NCBI RefSeq assembly: GCF_002607855.1
Contig: NZ_AWQQ01000047.1
Location: 77,001-141,000 of the forward strand
Source: Desulforamulus profundi
GTDB lineage: Bacteria; Bacillota_B; Desulfotomaculia; Desulfotomaculales; Desulfotomaculaceae
Direction of reading: 5' to 3'
DNA: 64,000 bases
Position 1 is the first letter of the stretch. The number at the start of each line of letters is the position of its first letter. The notes under the pieces were generated by a model that worked only from the letters and a program-made list of their open reading frames with translations, was not told the DNA's origin and ran no database searches. Positions 47,401 through 56,426 of the stretch are shown one piece after another. The position numbers and the translations under genes were made by a program.

Positions 47401-49166
47401 AAAATCTCGTATTCGTCCGCGCCAATGTAGACCGTGCTGCCAAGGGAAAAGGCGTAATGCGCGTTTTCCCGCGAAGGCGGCTTTGCCTCGGCAGGGGCGG
47501 GCTCTCGGTTCAGGCTGTCGCGGGCGTAGGCTTCCTCAGCAAGCTGCTGGCGGCGTTCCTCCATCTGCTGCCGGTAGGCGGGCAGATACTCTTTTTCTTT
47601 GTCGCTTAAATAGCGTCCGGCGGCGATCAACTCGCCGATTCGATTCTGCACCTTCATCCAGGGCAGAAGGATTTTGGCATCCGGCCCGGTGCGCTTTCCC
47701 CTGGTGAGGGTGATGCCTTTGACATCATGCCATTCGTCAATGTCCAGGTCGAACAGGGCAGGGGCGCGTCCGCCGGTGCCGTACTCCTTTTTCAGAAATT
47801 CGGCGTTTTCTTTCGCGGAGGCGTTTTGCTGGAAGTGCAGATAAATCCGGTATTTGCCGCCCTGGGCACCGCTGCCTTGCCGCAAAACCGCGTCAATGGC
47901 TTCCTGCGGAATAGAAAAAGCGGAGGATTTTTCGTCCTCCGCCTGTTCTATGGCCGCTGTTTGCTGTTCCTCGGTTGGCAGGAGGGTTAGCTGTAAATAA
48001 GCTCCGTCAGTACGCTTTCCTCCGCCTGGTGCTTGAGGCTGTTCATGTGCCCCGTCCAGCCCAGCGGGTCGGTCGCCTTGTTCGGCGCGGGGCTCTTTTC
48101 CAGGAGCTTCGCCGTGATCCGCTCGACGCGCTCCCGCGCCGTCCGGTCGATCTCCGCCAGGTGGCTGTTCAGGTCCCCGGACAGCATCAGGCTGGCGTAC
48201 ATTCCTTTCCGGTGGTTTTTCAGGTATGTTCTGCGCAACATCCCATATTTGCCGATGTGCGTTTGTTCTTCCGGCAGGGCCAGGTCGGGTATCAGATAAT
48301 CGCCCTGCTGCGTGTAGGTCAGTTCCATGCTCACCGCTCCTTTCATCATGTGGCTTTATGTTTTTATTGTGGGGCGTGCTGCGATTTTTGGCAAATGTGC
48401 GGCTTTGCTTTCGCTCCGCTTTTTGCATGTCCTTGACTGTGGCCTCGATTTCCCGCAGGAGCATTTCCGCTATGTCGCTGGTGGCCGCGCCCAGCCGGGA
48501 AATGGTGTCGAGGGTGTTGAAGTTAAGGACGCTCTGAAAATCCTCAAAGGTCAGGTATTCGTCGGCATTGCAGCCGCAACGGGTTAAGAGCATGCAGGCC
48601 ACGGAGCTTTTCAGGGCGTTCTTGAAAAACACCTCGACGTTCAGATCGTCCAGTTCTTCCAAGAAGCTGCCTTCCCGAAAAGAAAGCAACTCGGACAGGT
48701 AATCCGTGCAATTGTCGTCCACCGCATTGTGGGCCGCCGAGACCAGCGCGGATGGTAGATCGTTCTTATCATCCAGATCGCCAAAGGTGTTTTCCAGGGA
48801 TTCCGTCACCGCCTTGGCATATTTATCCCGCATTTCCCACAGCAGGACGGGACGATTGTAGCGGCTGTTGGTGTCGCTCACATCGAACACATGGCGGAGC
48901 CTTAACCGGCTTCCGCTGTCGTCAATGAGGGCGATGCCCTTCGCGCCTTTGTTCACCCACCGTCCCAGTTTCCCGTTCCACACTTCAATAGGAGCGCAGG
49001 CCGTCGCGTCGGACCGCTGCGCGTAAATCAAAAGCTGGTCCTGAAACGGATATTTGTAGCTCCAGGCCGCAGTTTTCAGGAAGGAAGTCCAGTTGGCATG
49101 GCTTCTGGTGACGCTGCGGGCCGTCCTTTCGGAAAGCTCGGTAATCAGTTGCAGCTTTGTCGCCAA
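41462..49166 (-). CDS. Giant N-6 DNA methylase/SNF2-type helicase of the ICE (two frameshifts)
   Basis: Read as three frames (45561-49166, 44734-45618, 41462-44773). One base added near 45640 (GCT|TTCATC) and one near 44774 (GCT|TTGGCC) restores about 2568 residues. Order: ArdC-like N-terminus (YPFQDQLLIYAQRSDATACA), low-complexity stretch overlapping TnpV, LPD-type linkers, methylase (NILEPACGSGNFFGLVPESM; LAVGNVPFGSYGVADKKYDK), helicase (TLLAHCVGAGKTYEMAAAAM; LFVDEADFYKN; FATGTPISNSMTEMYTMQRY; VRQGNKNDEVHIFRYVTENT). The role is probably protecting or processing element DNA. The TTG start at 49166 follows GGAGGGA. Confidence 0.9.
47987..48328 (-). CDS. tnpV: TnpV, read in another frame inside the methylase-helicase gene
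   Basis: 113 residues from ATG 48328 with AAAGGAG 8 nt upstream: MELTYTQQGDYLIPDLALPE, KYGMLRRTYLKNHRKGMYAS, LEIDRTARERVE-like middle, LGWTGHMNSLKHQAEESVLT, ELIYS. This matches the transposon-encoded TnpV family. The overlapping helicase frame is Gly/Pro/Arg/Asp-rich and featureless here, as expected where one frame is constrained by the other. Confidence 0.8.
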   Translation of the reverse strand: MELTYTQQGDYLIPDLALPEEQTHIGKYGMLRRTYLKNHRKGMYASLMLSGDLNSHLAEIDRTARERVERITAKLLEKSPAPNKATDPLGWTGHMNSLKHQAEESVLTELIYS

Positions 49167-49180
49167 TCCGTATCCCTCCT

Positions 49181-49447
49181 TTACTTCATCAGATATTGGT
49201 TGGACAGCCTGCCGCCGTCCTCGGAGTACCGGGGAGCAATGCCGATCATGTCCAACCGCCTCAAGCGGTTCAGATTGCTGCTGGTGGCCGAACGGGACAG
49301 GCCCACGCTTTTACCAAGGCTTTTAATGGATATGACCACGCTGTGGTGGCGGCCTCCCGCCATGTCCAGCAGGTAGCAGTACAGGAGCTTTGCCGACGCG
49401 GGGGCGTGGAGGCCCGCGCAAAGCCTGTATCTCGTCAGATCGTTCAT
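49181..49447 (-). CDS. Winged helix-turn-helix protein preceding the helicase gene
   Basis: 88 residues: MNDLTRYRLCAGLHAPASAK, LLYCYLLDMAGGRHHSVVIS, LGKSVGLSRSATSSNLNRLR, RLDMIGIAPRYSEDGGRLSN. A MarR/replication-initiator-like wHTH. 14 nt before the helicase start in the same direction; probably a regulator of that gene. Confidence 0.75.
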   Translation of the reverse strand: MNDLTRYRLCAGLHAPASAKLLYCYLLDMAGGRHHSVVISIKSLGKSVGLSRSATSSNLNRLRRLDMIGIAPRYSEDGGRLSNQYLMK

Positions 49448-49503
49448 CTTTTCCCTCCCTCCTTGTCAGATAGAAATAATTTTATAAACATATGAAAGAG
49501 CGC

Positions 49504-49534
49504 TTGACTTTGCCCTAACTGGAAGCCGTATACT
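49504..49534 (+). promoter_or_regulatory. MerR-type promoter with 19-bp spacer
   Basis: TTGACT (49504-49509), 19-bp spacer, TATACT (49529-49534), 40 nt before the MerR gene. The overlong spacer is the hallmark of promoters that MerR proteins activate by DNA distortion, so the gene probably autoregulates. Confidence 0.65.
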
Positions 49535-49574
49535 CCAATCAGAACATGTTCAAATGCCATCGGGTGGTGATTCT

Positions 49575-50372
49575 ATGCTCACAATCGGAGAATTCTCCAG
49601 AATCAGCAGAGTGTCTGCCAAGACGCTCCGTTACTACGACCAGATTGGGCTGCTCAAGCCCGGATTCGTCAGCAAGGACTCCGGCTACCGCTATTACGAG
49701 GTCTCTCAGCTTCGAGACATGCTGCTGATTTCGAGGCTGAAGCGGTATCGGTTTTCTTTGCCTGAGATATCCGCTGTTCTGGCCACAAGGGACAATGGCC
49801 GTCTGGCCGAACTCCTGCAAGCCAAAAAAGAGGAGTTCCTGCGGCAAATCAACGACCAGCAGCACCTCCTGCTGCAAATGGAGCAGGACATTGAGAAAAT
49901 AGAAAGGTGTGAGAATATAATGCAAGCCAATTATTTGGTTAAAACCGTGGAGACGCAGCCCAAAACCATCTATTCCCTGAGACGAAAAATGAGTGTTCGG
50001 GATTTTGCGGAAGCCTTTGGCGCATTATGCGCCGAGTTGGAAAAGAGTCGGCTGAAGCCTGCCGGGCCGTTCCTGTCCGTCTACCATGATGAGGAATTTA
50101 ATCACGAATGCACGGATATTGAAGTCGGGGTGGAGGTGTCGGGCGGCAGCGGCGAGCATGTGCGGGCGCTTGCTCCGGGTCTTTGCTGCTTTGCAACCCA
50201 TATCGGTCCGTATGACGATTTCACGCCGTGCTATACGGCGCTGATGGAATGGATTGAAAGAGAAGGATATACCGTTTCCGGGCCGCCCTTTGAGTTGTAC
50301 ATTAAAGGCTGCGATGACAACGTTCCGCCCAGTGAATATGTAACCGAAATTTATTTTCCCATCAAAAAGTAA
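49575..50372 (+). CDS. MerR family regulator with GyrI-like effector domain
   Basis: 265 residues from ATG 49575 (MLTIGEFSRISRVSAKTLRY). HTH: YYDQIGLLKPGFVSKDSGYR. Dimerisation helix about residues 75-118 (LLQAKKEEFLRQINDQQHLL). The C-terminal domain (VKTVETQPKTIYSLRRKMSV, GGSGEHVRALAPGLCCFATH, EWIEREGYTVSGPPFELYIK) is the BltR/BmrR-like GyrI domain that senses cationic drugs. Only plus-strand gene of the ICE backbone in this half. No adjacent efflux pump, so its target may be itself or the divergent wHTH-helicase genes. Confidence 0.92.
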   Translation: MLTIGEFSRISRVSAKTLRYYDQIGLLKPGFVSKDSGYRYYEVSQLRDMLLISRLKRYRFSLPEISAVLATRDNGRLAELLQAKKEEFLRQINDQQHLLLQMEQDIEKIERCENIMQANYLVKTVETQPKTIYSLRRKMSVRDFAEAFGALCAELEKSRLKPAGPFLSVYHDEEFNHECTDIEVGVEVSGGSGEHVRALAPGLCCFATHIGPYDDFTPCYTALMEWIEREGYTVSGPPFELYIKGCDDNVPPSEYVTEIYFPIKK

Positions 50373-50388
50373 TGCACCAAGATAGCAT

Positions 50389-50426
50389 GAAAGGCAGGGG
50401 GAACCTACGGAAGCTCCCTGCCTTTC
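50389..50426. terminator. Bidirectional terminator after the MerR gene
   Basis: GAAAGGCAGGG / CCCTGCCTTTC, 11-bp stem, 16-nt loop. Separates merR from the convergent minus-strand unit ending at 50450. Confidence 0.65.
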
Positions 50427-50449
50427 ACTTTACAAAAGTTTATCTCTGC

Positions 50450-50746
50450 TTATCGTTCCGGCTCGCGCCGTTTTTTTATCTGCTGCCCCGGTTTTTCCCC
50501 GGTGTCCCTTTGGGGCTGGAGGGAGCGCAAATACTCGATTTCTTCCAGGGCGCGCTTGCATAAATCCTCCACGGCGGCCAGCCGGTCCCCCAGGTAATGC
50601 CCCCAAAAGTATTCCTTTTCGTCCTTTCTGCATTTCCAGGTGACAAACTGCGCGGGCGCTTTCTCACTGTGCCCGATGACGAATTCCGCGTTGCCCACGG
50701 CCAGCCGATCGGTAATGACATACCCGGCGTTGATCTCTTTTTCCAT
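50450..50746 (-). CDS. Conserved ICE protein of unknown function
   Basis: 98 residues from ATG 50746 (MEKEINAGYVITDRLAVGNA), AGGAGG 9 nt upstream. EFVIGHSEKAPAQFVTWKCR and YFWGHYLGDRLAAVEDLCKR resemble a small protein that recurs in Tn1549-like elements. Ends IKKRREPER. No enzyme motif. Confidence 0.65.
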   Translation of the reverse strand: MEKEINAGYVITDRLAVGNAEFVIGHSEKAPAQFVTWKCRKDEKEYFWGHYLGDRLAAVEDLCKRALEEIEYLRSLQPQRDTGEKPGQQIKKRREPER

Positions 50747-50760
50747 ATCCTGAAAGCCTC

Positions 50761-51369
50761 CTAACGCTCCTGTACTTGTTTTTTGTGCTTGGCCTGTTGC
50801 CCTGCCAGTATCTGTTTTAGCTCTTCCTTTGCCCAATCGGGCATATATTCGGTTTTCAAAACGCCCAGGATATCCTCCCGGTTCCAGCGGGATTCCTTGC
50901 CGGAGTATAGATTGACGGTGTAGACCGCCCGGCCCCTGGCGTTGGCATGAGTGCCAAAGCCGCCCACAGCCAGCACAAGCTGCTTGTCGGCGGTGCGGTA
51001 TTCGGGACGCAGGCGTTCCGCCCTGATGACCACCACCTTGTTTTCAATGCTTTGGCCGTAATCGTTGGGTGTGCAATGTTCCGACGCGAAGGGCGAAAGC
51101 GGGACGGCGATTTTATCCCGTTCTGCTCTGACCGCTTCAAGCTGCGCCTTCACGCGGTCGGTAAACTCGGTCATCATTTCCAGGTAGTCGTCGCTTCCGG
51201 CAGCGTCAAAAAATTGTTCGATGCCCAAGGGGTTATCCCATGAGCAGTAGCACACCATGTACGGACAGTCGGTTTTCCCTTCGTCAACCGCAAAAAGGAT
51301 TTCTCTATCACCAACATGGATGGCGTGTGTTACCTTGTAGGTATCCACCATGCGTTTTTCTTCAGCCAT
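50761..51369 (-). CDS. Conserved ICE protein of unknown function
   Basis: 202 residues. TYKVTHAIHVGDREILFAVD, YMVCYCSWDNPLGIEQFFDA, ENKVVVIRAERLRPEYRTAD, FGTHANARGRAVYTVNLYSG, WNREDILGVLKTEYMPDWAK. The pattern recurs in Firmicutes ICEs (related to DUF3849/YodL-type cargo), function unknown. Ends QAKHKKQVQER. Co-transcribed with the 98-residue gene. Confidence 0.65.
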   Translation of the reverse strand: MAEEKRMVDTYKVTHAIHVGDREILFAVDEGKTDCPYMVCYCSWDNPLGIEQFFDAAGSDDYLEMMTEFTDRVKAQLEAVRAERDKIAVPLSPFASEHCTPNDYGQSIENKVVVIRAERLRPEYRTADKQLVLAVGGFGTHANARGRAVYTVNLYSGKESRWNREDILGVLKTEYMPDWAKEELKQILAGQQAKHKKQVQER

Positions 51370-51438
51370 TTTTAGGCCCACGCTCCTTTGCGGGCAGCGG
51401 AAAAGAAACGCTTATCCGCCCCCTTTGCCGCATGTCCG

Positions 51439-51528
51439 TTATTTTTCTTTCCGCTTGATATGCAGGTAAATCGCGCCGCCTGCAATTACAAGGCAAAGCA
51501 CGACGGCTAAAATCGTCTTCAACTCCAC
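51439..51528 (-). CDS. Small single-pass membrane peptide
   Basis: 29 residues from GTG 51528: one hydrophobic helix (ILAVVLCLVIAGGAIYLHI) with a basic tail (KRKEK). It lies at the end of the pilus locus, right after the prepilin peptidase gene. GGGGGTG upstream. Function unknown; possible pilus accessory. Confidence 0.45.
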   Translation of the reverse strand: MELKTILAVVLCLVIAGGAIYLHIKRKEK

Positions 51529-51552
51529 AAAAAACACCCCCTTGTATTGAAG

Positions 51553-51966
51553 TCAGCAGGTCAGTCCGTATATAAAAGAAACACCGGCGTACATAAAAAA
51601 TCCGATGCACAAAAAGACGGCCAACGGGACGCTTCTTTGCCGGGCCGCCGCCGCATAGAGGAGGGCGGGGAGCAGGGCGAAAAAGAGGATGCCCGCCAGC
51701 GCGTTCAGTCCAACGTAAAAGCCTAGCGCCGCCGTCAGCTTGATGTCGCCGCCGCCAACGCCGCCGTATTTCACGGCCAGCAGGAGCAGGCAAACACCCG
51801 GCAGCAGAAATCCCGCAATCCGTTCAGGCAAGGCCGGTTCTGGAAACAAGAAAGCGGACGCGCCGCCGATGGCAAGGATTGTTATCCATGTCCAATCGGG
51901 GATAATCCGCTTTTTCCAATCCATGAAAGCCGCCCACAGGAGAGGGATAAAACAAAGCGGCAACAT
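51553..51966 (-). CDS. Prepilin peptidase (TadV/CpaA-like)
   Basis: 137 residues, five to six membrane helices, from ATG 51966 (MLPLCFIPLLWAAFMDWKKR). Aspartyl peptidase sites: FMDWKKRIIPD and GGVGGGDIKL (GxGD). Lacks the N-methylase domain of PilD, as usual for TadV. Would process the Flp-like pilins at 56137-56624. One nt separates it from the adhesin stop. Confidence 0.85.
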   Translation of the reverse strand: MLPLCFIPLLWAAFMDWKKRIIPDWTWITILAIGGASAFLFPEPALPERIAGFLLPGVCLLLLAVKYGGVGGGDIKLTAALGFYVGLNALAGILFFALLPALLYAAAARQRSVPLAVFLCIGFFMYAGVSFIYGLTC

Positions 51967-51967
51967 C

Positions 51968-54405
51968 TCAATTCCCCACGGTGGTATCATCGTCGTACAT
52001 ATTGCCCACCACATGAATTTTCAACGGCCCGCCGGTAAGCCACTTGGACAGCGTTCCGCCGGGGGTGTGCGCGTCGGTGACAAGGAGCTGCGCGATGTAG
52101 TCCCTATTGTCGGGGAACCAGATGGGGACGTACTGCTTGCGGTATTTGAAGGGGGAGGCGGGATTCTCCCGGAAAACAAATTGGCCGCCTTCCTTTACCA
52201 AGGGGATGGCGGTTTCGTAGCGGTGTTCGGGCAAATAGACCTCCGCTGTCTGCGGGGCGGTAATCAGTTCCGGCCTGTCGTAGTTGGTATTCACGGTGGC
52301 GGTGACGCGGATGGCATAGCCGTAGCCCGACTTGAGATAGCCGCGGGATTTGGTGTCGTAGTCCAAGGCGGCAGTGATTTTCAGCTCCGCGTAAAACTGC
52401 CGCCACACAAACTGGCCGTTTTCGTAACGTTGCTCCCACCATGTCACGCGGGGTTGTTCGCTTCTTTGCGGCGGGTCGGGCAGCGCCCGGCTTTCCTCCG
52501 GTTCTTGATAGGTTACGTTTTTAATGACGGCCTGTTGGGTATAGGTGTTGTTATTTGTAGAAGTTTCATTATCCAAAACCTCATCGGGGTTGATGGTGGC
52601 AATCAGGGTGATGTTTTTGTCAATTTGCACACTGGGGGTATCCCATTTGACCGACACGGTATTCCAGGTATTCTGCTCCATGACTACTGCGTCCACACGC
52701 TTTTGCAGCGAAAGCTCCGGAATTTCAAACACGACGGAAACTTTTTGTCCCGGCGTAAAGTCCAGACTGCCTTTGTTGGACACCTTGATGGTGGTGATAA
52801 CCGACTGATTTTCCTTATACTGATCCGGGGTAATGCGTTGCACGTCCAGGTCATAGGGACGCTCCAACACCATGATTTCCGCCGCCGCCCGGTTGTTGCC
52901 CATGTTGGCGTCCGTGTAATCCGCCGGGGGCGACACCTGCGCCGCAAGCCGGATGATGGTCCCTTTTTCGCCTGCCGTGCCGGTGATAAGGAATGATTTC
53001 TTTTCATAGGCTTTGAAATTTGCCGTGGCGGGCACGGCGGGAACCGCCTTGCCGTCGATGGCGGCGTTCAGGCCCACATCAGTCAATGCCTTGCCGGTGG
53101 AGTTGGCAAAGTATACGGTGAAGCTGTATTCCTCCTGCTGGTAGGCTATGGGCGGCGAGGACAAATTCACCCATACGTCGCACAACAGGTTATCCGGGTT
53201 ATCGGGATTATTGGGATTGTCCGGGTCGTCGGGATTGCCGGGTTCTTCGGGATTATCCGGGTTGTCAGGGTCCGGGGGGTTATTCGGGTCCTCCGGGTTG
53301 CCGGCAGGTCTTTTCACCACCGTGATGCTTGAAACGGCGGTGTTATTGCTAAAATTTCTGTCAATAAAGCCCTCCGGCGCTTGCACGCTGGCCCACAAAT
53401 GATATATCTCGCCTGCCTTCCCCGCCGTGCCCTCAATCGTAAAGGACTTGGTTTCACCTGGCTTAAAGCCGGTTGTTTGCGGAATTTGCACCAGCGTATT
53501 TTCATTGCTTTTCCCCGCCAGGGGTACAGCGTTCAGCTCCCGGCCGGAATGATTGGTGAAACTCACGGTATAGGCGTATTTTTCGTATTCGTAAACGGTT
53601 GGCGGCGCAAGGATGGCGGCCGACAGGTCGCAGGACTCCTTCAGGTCGGGCGGTTCATCCGGGGGATTGTCAGGGTTGCCTGGGTTATCCGGCGTGTCCG
53701 GCTCGTCGGGCATGTCGTTGTTGCCGGGCGTCGGCTCCGGCGCGGGGTCAACGATCCGTATAACCGCCGTGGCCGTGTTGTTGCTGAGATTGCGTCATAG
53801 AAGCCCTCGGGCACGCCGATATGCGCCCAGAGGCGGATTTCATCCTCGGCGGTGTCCGCCGTGCGCTTCACTTCATAGGCTTTGCTGGTATTGGCCGGGA
53901 AGTCCTGCGTGACCGGGATTTCTTCAATGTTTACGCCGTCCACCGTACCCTTTAAGGTTACGTCATAGGCCGGGCTGCCTCCGCTGTTCATGTAAATCAC
54001 GGTAAAAGAATAACTGTCGCCCCGGTTTACCGTGGCGGGGGCGCGGATGGCAACCGACAGGTCGTTTCCTTCACATGCTTTGAACTTAAAGTAAAATTGA
54101 ACACTGGGAATTTGATAGTGGATTTTCTGCGTAATTTCGGTCTGCGTTTCGCTTTCCCCATCGGTATATTCGGCGGTTTCCGGGGTGTAATTCCATTCCA
54201 GCCCCATGTATTGAAAGTTTCGGGACAGCTTGATGTCGTCCTTGCGGAAGGTGACGGAGGCGGTCTGATAGGGATAAAGCAGTTCCGGCACACCTTTGTC
54301 CTGCGCGGTGAGCTTCCCGAAAATCTCCCGCTTATTTTCGTCACACCAAGTCGCGTCTATATTAACCCTGACCGGAGCCTGGTAGGTTATTTCCGCGCTC
54401 CGCAT
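51968..54405 (-). CDS. CARDB-repeat surface protein of the pilus locus (frameshifted)
   Basis: About 812 residues after adding one base near 53795 (GACC|GCAATC), which joins GVPEGFYD to RNLSNNTATAVIRIV. Three CARDB-type Ig-like repeats end in the related phrases GFYDRNLSNNTA, GFIDRNFSNNTA and DYTDANMGNNRA, spaced by Pro-Asp-Asn linkers (PDEPDTPDNPGNPDNPPDEP). The C-terminus is YVPIWFPDNRDYIAQLLVTD. No LPxTG or membrane tail, so anchoring may be through the pilus. It is in frame with the upstream secreted gene past a TGA at 54436, and probably one adhesin with it. Confidence 0.7.
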
Positions 54406-54435
54406 GGTTTCAAAGGCGATGAGCGCCTTGTCCGT

Positions 54436-55098
54436 TCAGCCGTAACGGGTGGTCAGCGGCTCAAAATCGGTGTCCGTGTCATAGGTTCCGTAGAGTTTGC
54501 CGGAGGCGAAGCCGTAGATTTCCACCACCAGGCTGCCTTTCAATGTGTAGGTTCCGCCGTCACAGCGATTGATCCAAGCGGCGATCCGCTCCTGTTCATG
54601 GTCGGCCACGGTGTTGGCGCTGACGAGGCCGACGCGCTGCGGCTCCGGGAAGGCTTTCAGCAGCGTTTCGCCCTCGTAGATTTCTTTCACGTTCATGCCG
54701 ACGGTGCGGTATCGGGTGTCATATGTGGCCCGCACCTGAAACACCACATTGGCCGTAACGACGAGGACGGCCCCTTCATCCGTCTTGGCGGTGACGGTGC
54801 AGGGGCCGCAAGCCTCCTTGTTCTCAATGGTCAGCGTGTGGTTGGGGGTTATCGCTTGGCTTTGGCCGCCGTACTCCAGCCGGACCTCTGTGAGACTGCC
54901 GGTTTTGGCCGTGGTGTTGATGGCAATCCGGGCCGGGAATTGCTCCACGGCGACCACTCCGCTTTCGCTGGCCAGGCTGTCTATGGGGGAAGCGATATTG
55001 ATGGCAATGTCGCTCTCCGGCAGGGCGAAGGCTTTCGCCGACATCAGCAGGCAGCAGACAAGCACAAGCGGAATGGCAAGGATGAGCTTTTTAATCAT
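54436..55098 (-). CDS. Secreted N-terminal part of the pilus-locus surface protein
   Basis: 220 residues with signal peptide MIKKLILAIPLVLVCCLLMS, cleavage near AKAFA|LPES. Ig-like region (IASPIDSLASESGVVAVEQF). The frame ends with TGA at 54436, but ten sense codons in the same frame lead to the 54405 ATG, which has no Shine-Dalgarno. That suggests a single polypeptide broken by a substitution, or a one-base deletion. The ATG overlaps the TadE stop (ATGA). Confidence 0.7.
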   Translation of the reverse strand: MIKKLILAIPLVLVCCLLMSAKAFALPESDIAINIASPIDSLASESGVVAVEQFPARIAINTTAKTGSLTEVRLEYGGQSQAITPNHTLTIENKEACGPCTVTAKTDEGAVLVVTANVVFQVRATYDTRYRTVGMNVKEIYEGETLLKAFPEPQRVGLVSANTVADHEQERIAAWINRCDGGTYTLKGSLVVEIYGFASGKLYGTYDTDTDFEPLTTRYG

Positions 55099-55579
55099 GG
55101 GGAACCTCCTTCCTCAATGCGGATGTTGGCGCTGGATATGGTGAAGGGAAGCCGGATCGTGCCGCTCAGAAAGTTAAAAACGCTGCGGGTTTTCAGCGTC
55201 CCGGCCAGCGTCAGGCAGGGGGGCTGTCGGTGGCGTCGATGCGCTCAACCTCAAGCTGGTAAACCCACTGATTCCCGGCATACTTATTCAGTTCGGAATC
55301 CAGCCCCATATTTTCGTGGAAATATTCATACAGCGTCTCTTGGGCCAGGGCGCTGTCCATCCGGGAGCAGCCGTCCCTGCGGTAATCGTCTTGCATGGCG
55401 TATTCCACGGAGCTGTTTACGCCCCGCTGAATGACGTACTCCGCTTGCTGGTAGAGACTTTCGATGCGGAAGTATTCGCTTAGGATTACGGCAAGGGTCA
55501 GAATGAAAAAGACGAGGATGAGGATAAACAAAAAAACGTCGCCTTTGCGGTTGTTCATCATTCGCTTGAAATGGCCCAC
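55095..55579 (-). CDS. TadE-like pilus pseudopilin (frameshifted)
   Basis: 161 residues from GTG 55579, AAGGAGG upstream. N-terminal membrane anchor KGDVFLFILILVFFILTLAV. In the C6 run (G6 at 55218-55223) one C is missing; with it the protein continues CLTLAGTLKTRSVFNFLSGT to NIRIEEGGSP. Resembles TadE/G-type minor pilins by size, single TM and location. Confidence 0.65.
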
Positions 55580-55600
55580 GGCTTTCCTCCTTTCCGGCGC

Positions 55601-56089
55601 TTATTCGGGCAGCTTCCAGTATTTTTCCGACATGCCCGCGATACTTACGCGCATGGGAATATGGATTTGAACAGGGGCCGTAAAGGACGGCCTAAAAAGG
55701 GTAAAGGCGTGGCTGTAGGTCATGGTGATGGTGAAAGTGTCCCTTAACTGGATTTTTTGGTTTTGCTCGTCGCAATACGCCACATCCTCGATGGTCATTT
55801 CCGGCGACAGGCCGGTTTGCTGCTTGAGCCGGTTAAACACGTCATAGACGGGTTCGGCTATTTGCCCCTCCAGCTCAACCACACGCACGATGCGCCTGCA
55901 CATGTGATTCAAATTCAAATAGGTTGTGAAAACGCCCAAAAAACTGATCACTGTGGCCATGAGTGTAATCACCACCAGCGTTTTGACGATCAGATCGACA
56001 TAACTGCTGCCTTTTTGGTTCAAAAGCAGCTTGGGAAAAGGCCGGGGGAGAGAAGCTCTCTCCCCCATGCCCCGGTGCCGGTTGTTCAT
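55601..56089 (-). CDS. DUF4320 family, TadE-like membrane protein
   Basis: 162 residues from ATG 56089 with GGAGG ten nt upstream. QKGSSYVDLIVKTLVVITLM begins a single hydrophobic segment; IRVVELEGQIAEPVYDVFNR and QIHIPMRVSIAGMSEKYWKL follow. Fits DUF4320, found next to Tad genes in Firmicutes mobile elements; probably a minor pseudopilin. Confidence 0.75.
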   Translation of the reverse strand: MNNRHRGMGERASLPRPFPKLLLNQKGSSYVDLIVKTLVVITLMATVISFLGVFTTYLNLNHMCRRIVRVVELEGQIAEPVYDVFNRLKQQTGLSPEMTIEDVAYCDEQNQKIQLRDTFTITMTYSHAFTLFRPSFTAPVQIHIPMRVSIAGMSEKYWKLPE

Positions 56090-56136
56090 TGGTCTTGCAC
56101 CTCCCGCGATTGCGGATATGCTTTTGGCGGCTTTCA

Positions 56137-56346
56137 TCAGTTCAACAGGTTGGTGATTTTGGTGACGATGCTGTTCCAGATGGTGGTGATGGAGCCTTGA
56201 TACAGGGTCATGAACACCGCGCCCACCACCACGACAATGAGCACCACGATGAGCCAGCCGGTCATTTGGTCCCCGGAGGGGTTTGCCAGTACGTTCCGGG
56301 CTTTCAGGCCCGCCATTCTGATTTTGTTTTTTAAAGCAGTCATCAT
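56137..56346 (-). CDS. Flp-like pilin, second copy
   Basis: 69 residues: basic leader (MMTALKNKIRMAGLKARNVL), SGDQMTGWLIVVLIVVVVGA hydrophobic segment, then FMTLYQGSITTIWNSIV. AGG AGG-type site (TGGAGG) 8 nt before ATG 56346. About 75% identical by eye to the copy at 56427-56624. Lacks the Glu at +5 that most Flp pilins have. Confidence 0.75.
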   Translation of the reverse strand: MMTALKNKIRMAGLKARNVLANPSGDQMTGWLIVVLIVVVVGAVFMTLYQGSITTIWNSIVTKITNLLN

Positions 56347-56426
56347 GATAAATACCTCCATATTTTTTAGATTTGGTTGGAAAGGGGAAGCAATGCTTCC
56401 CCTGGGCCGCCGCCTTTTGGCTGCAA

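Noticed and set aside
51740..52996. Plus-strand open frame opposite the adhesin
   Set aside because: Shadow of the CARDB protein; no domain pattern.
53190..53290. CRISPR-like short repeats
   Set aside because: The repeats encode the Pro-Asp-Asn linker of the adhesin; no constant repeat with unique spacers.
54436..54438. Selenocysteine at the adhesin TGA
   Set aside because: No SECIS-like hairpin directly after it and no redox context; a substitution or indel is simpler.
54097..55434. Long plus-strand open frame opposite the adhesin and TadE genes
   Set aside because: Antisense shadow; coding sense is clearly on the minus strand.
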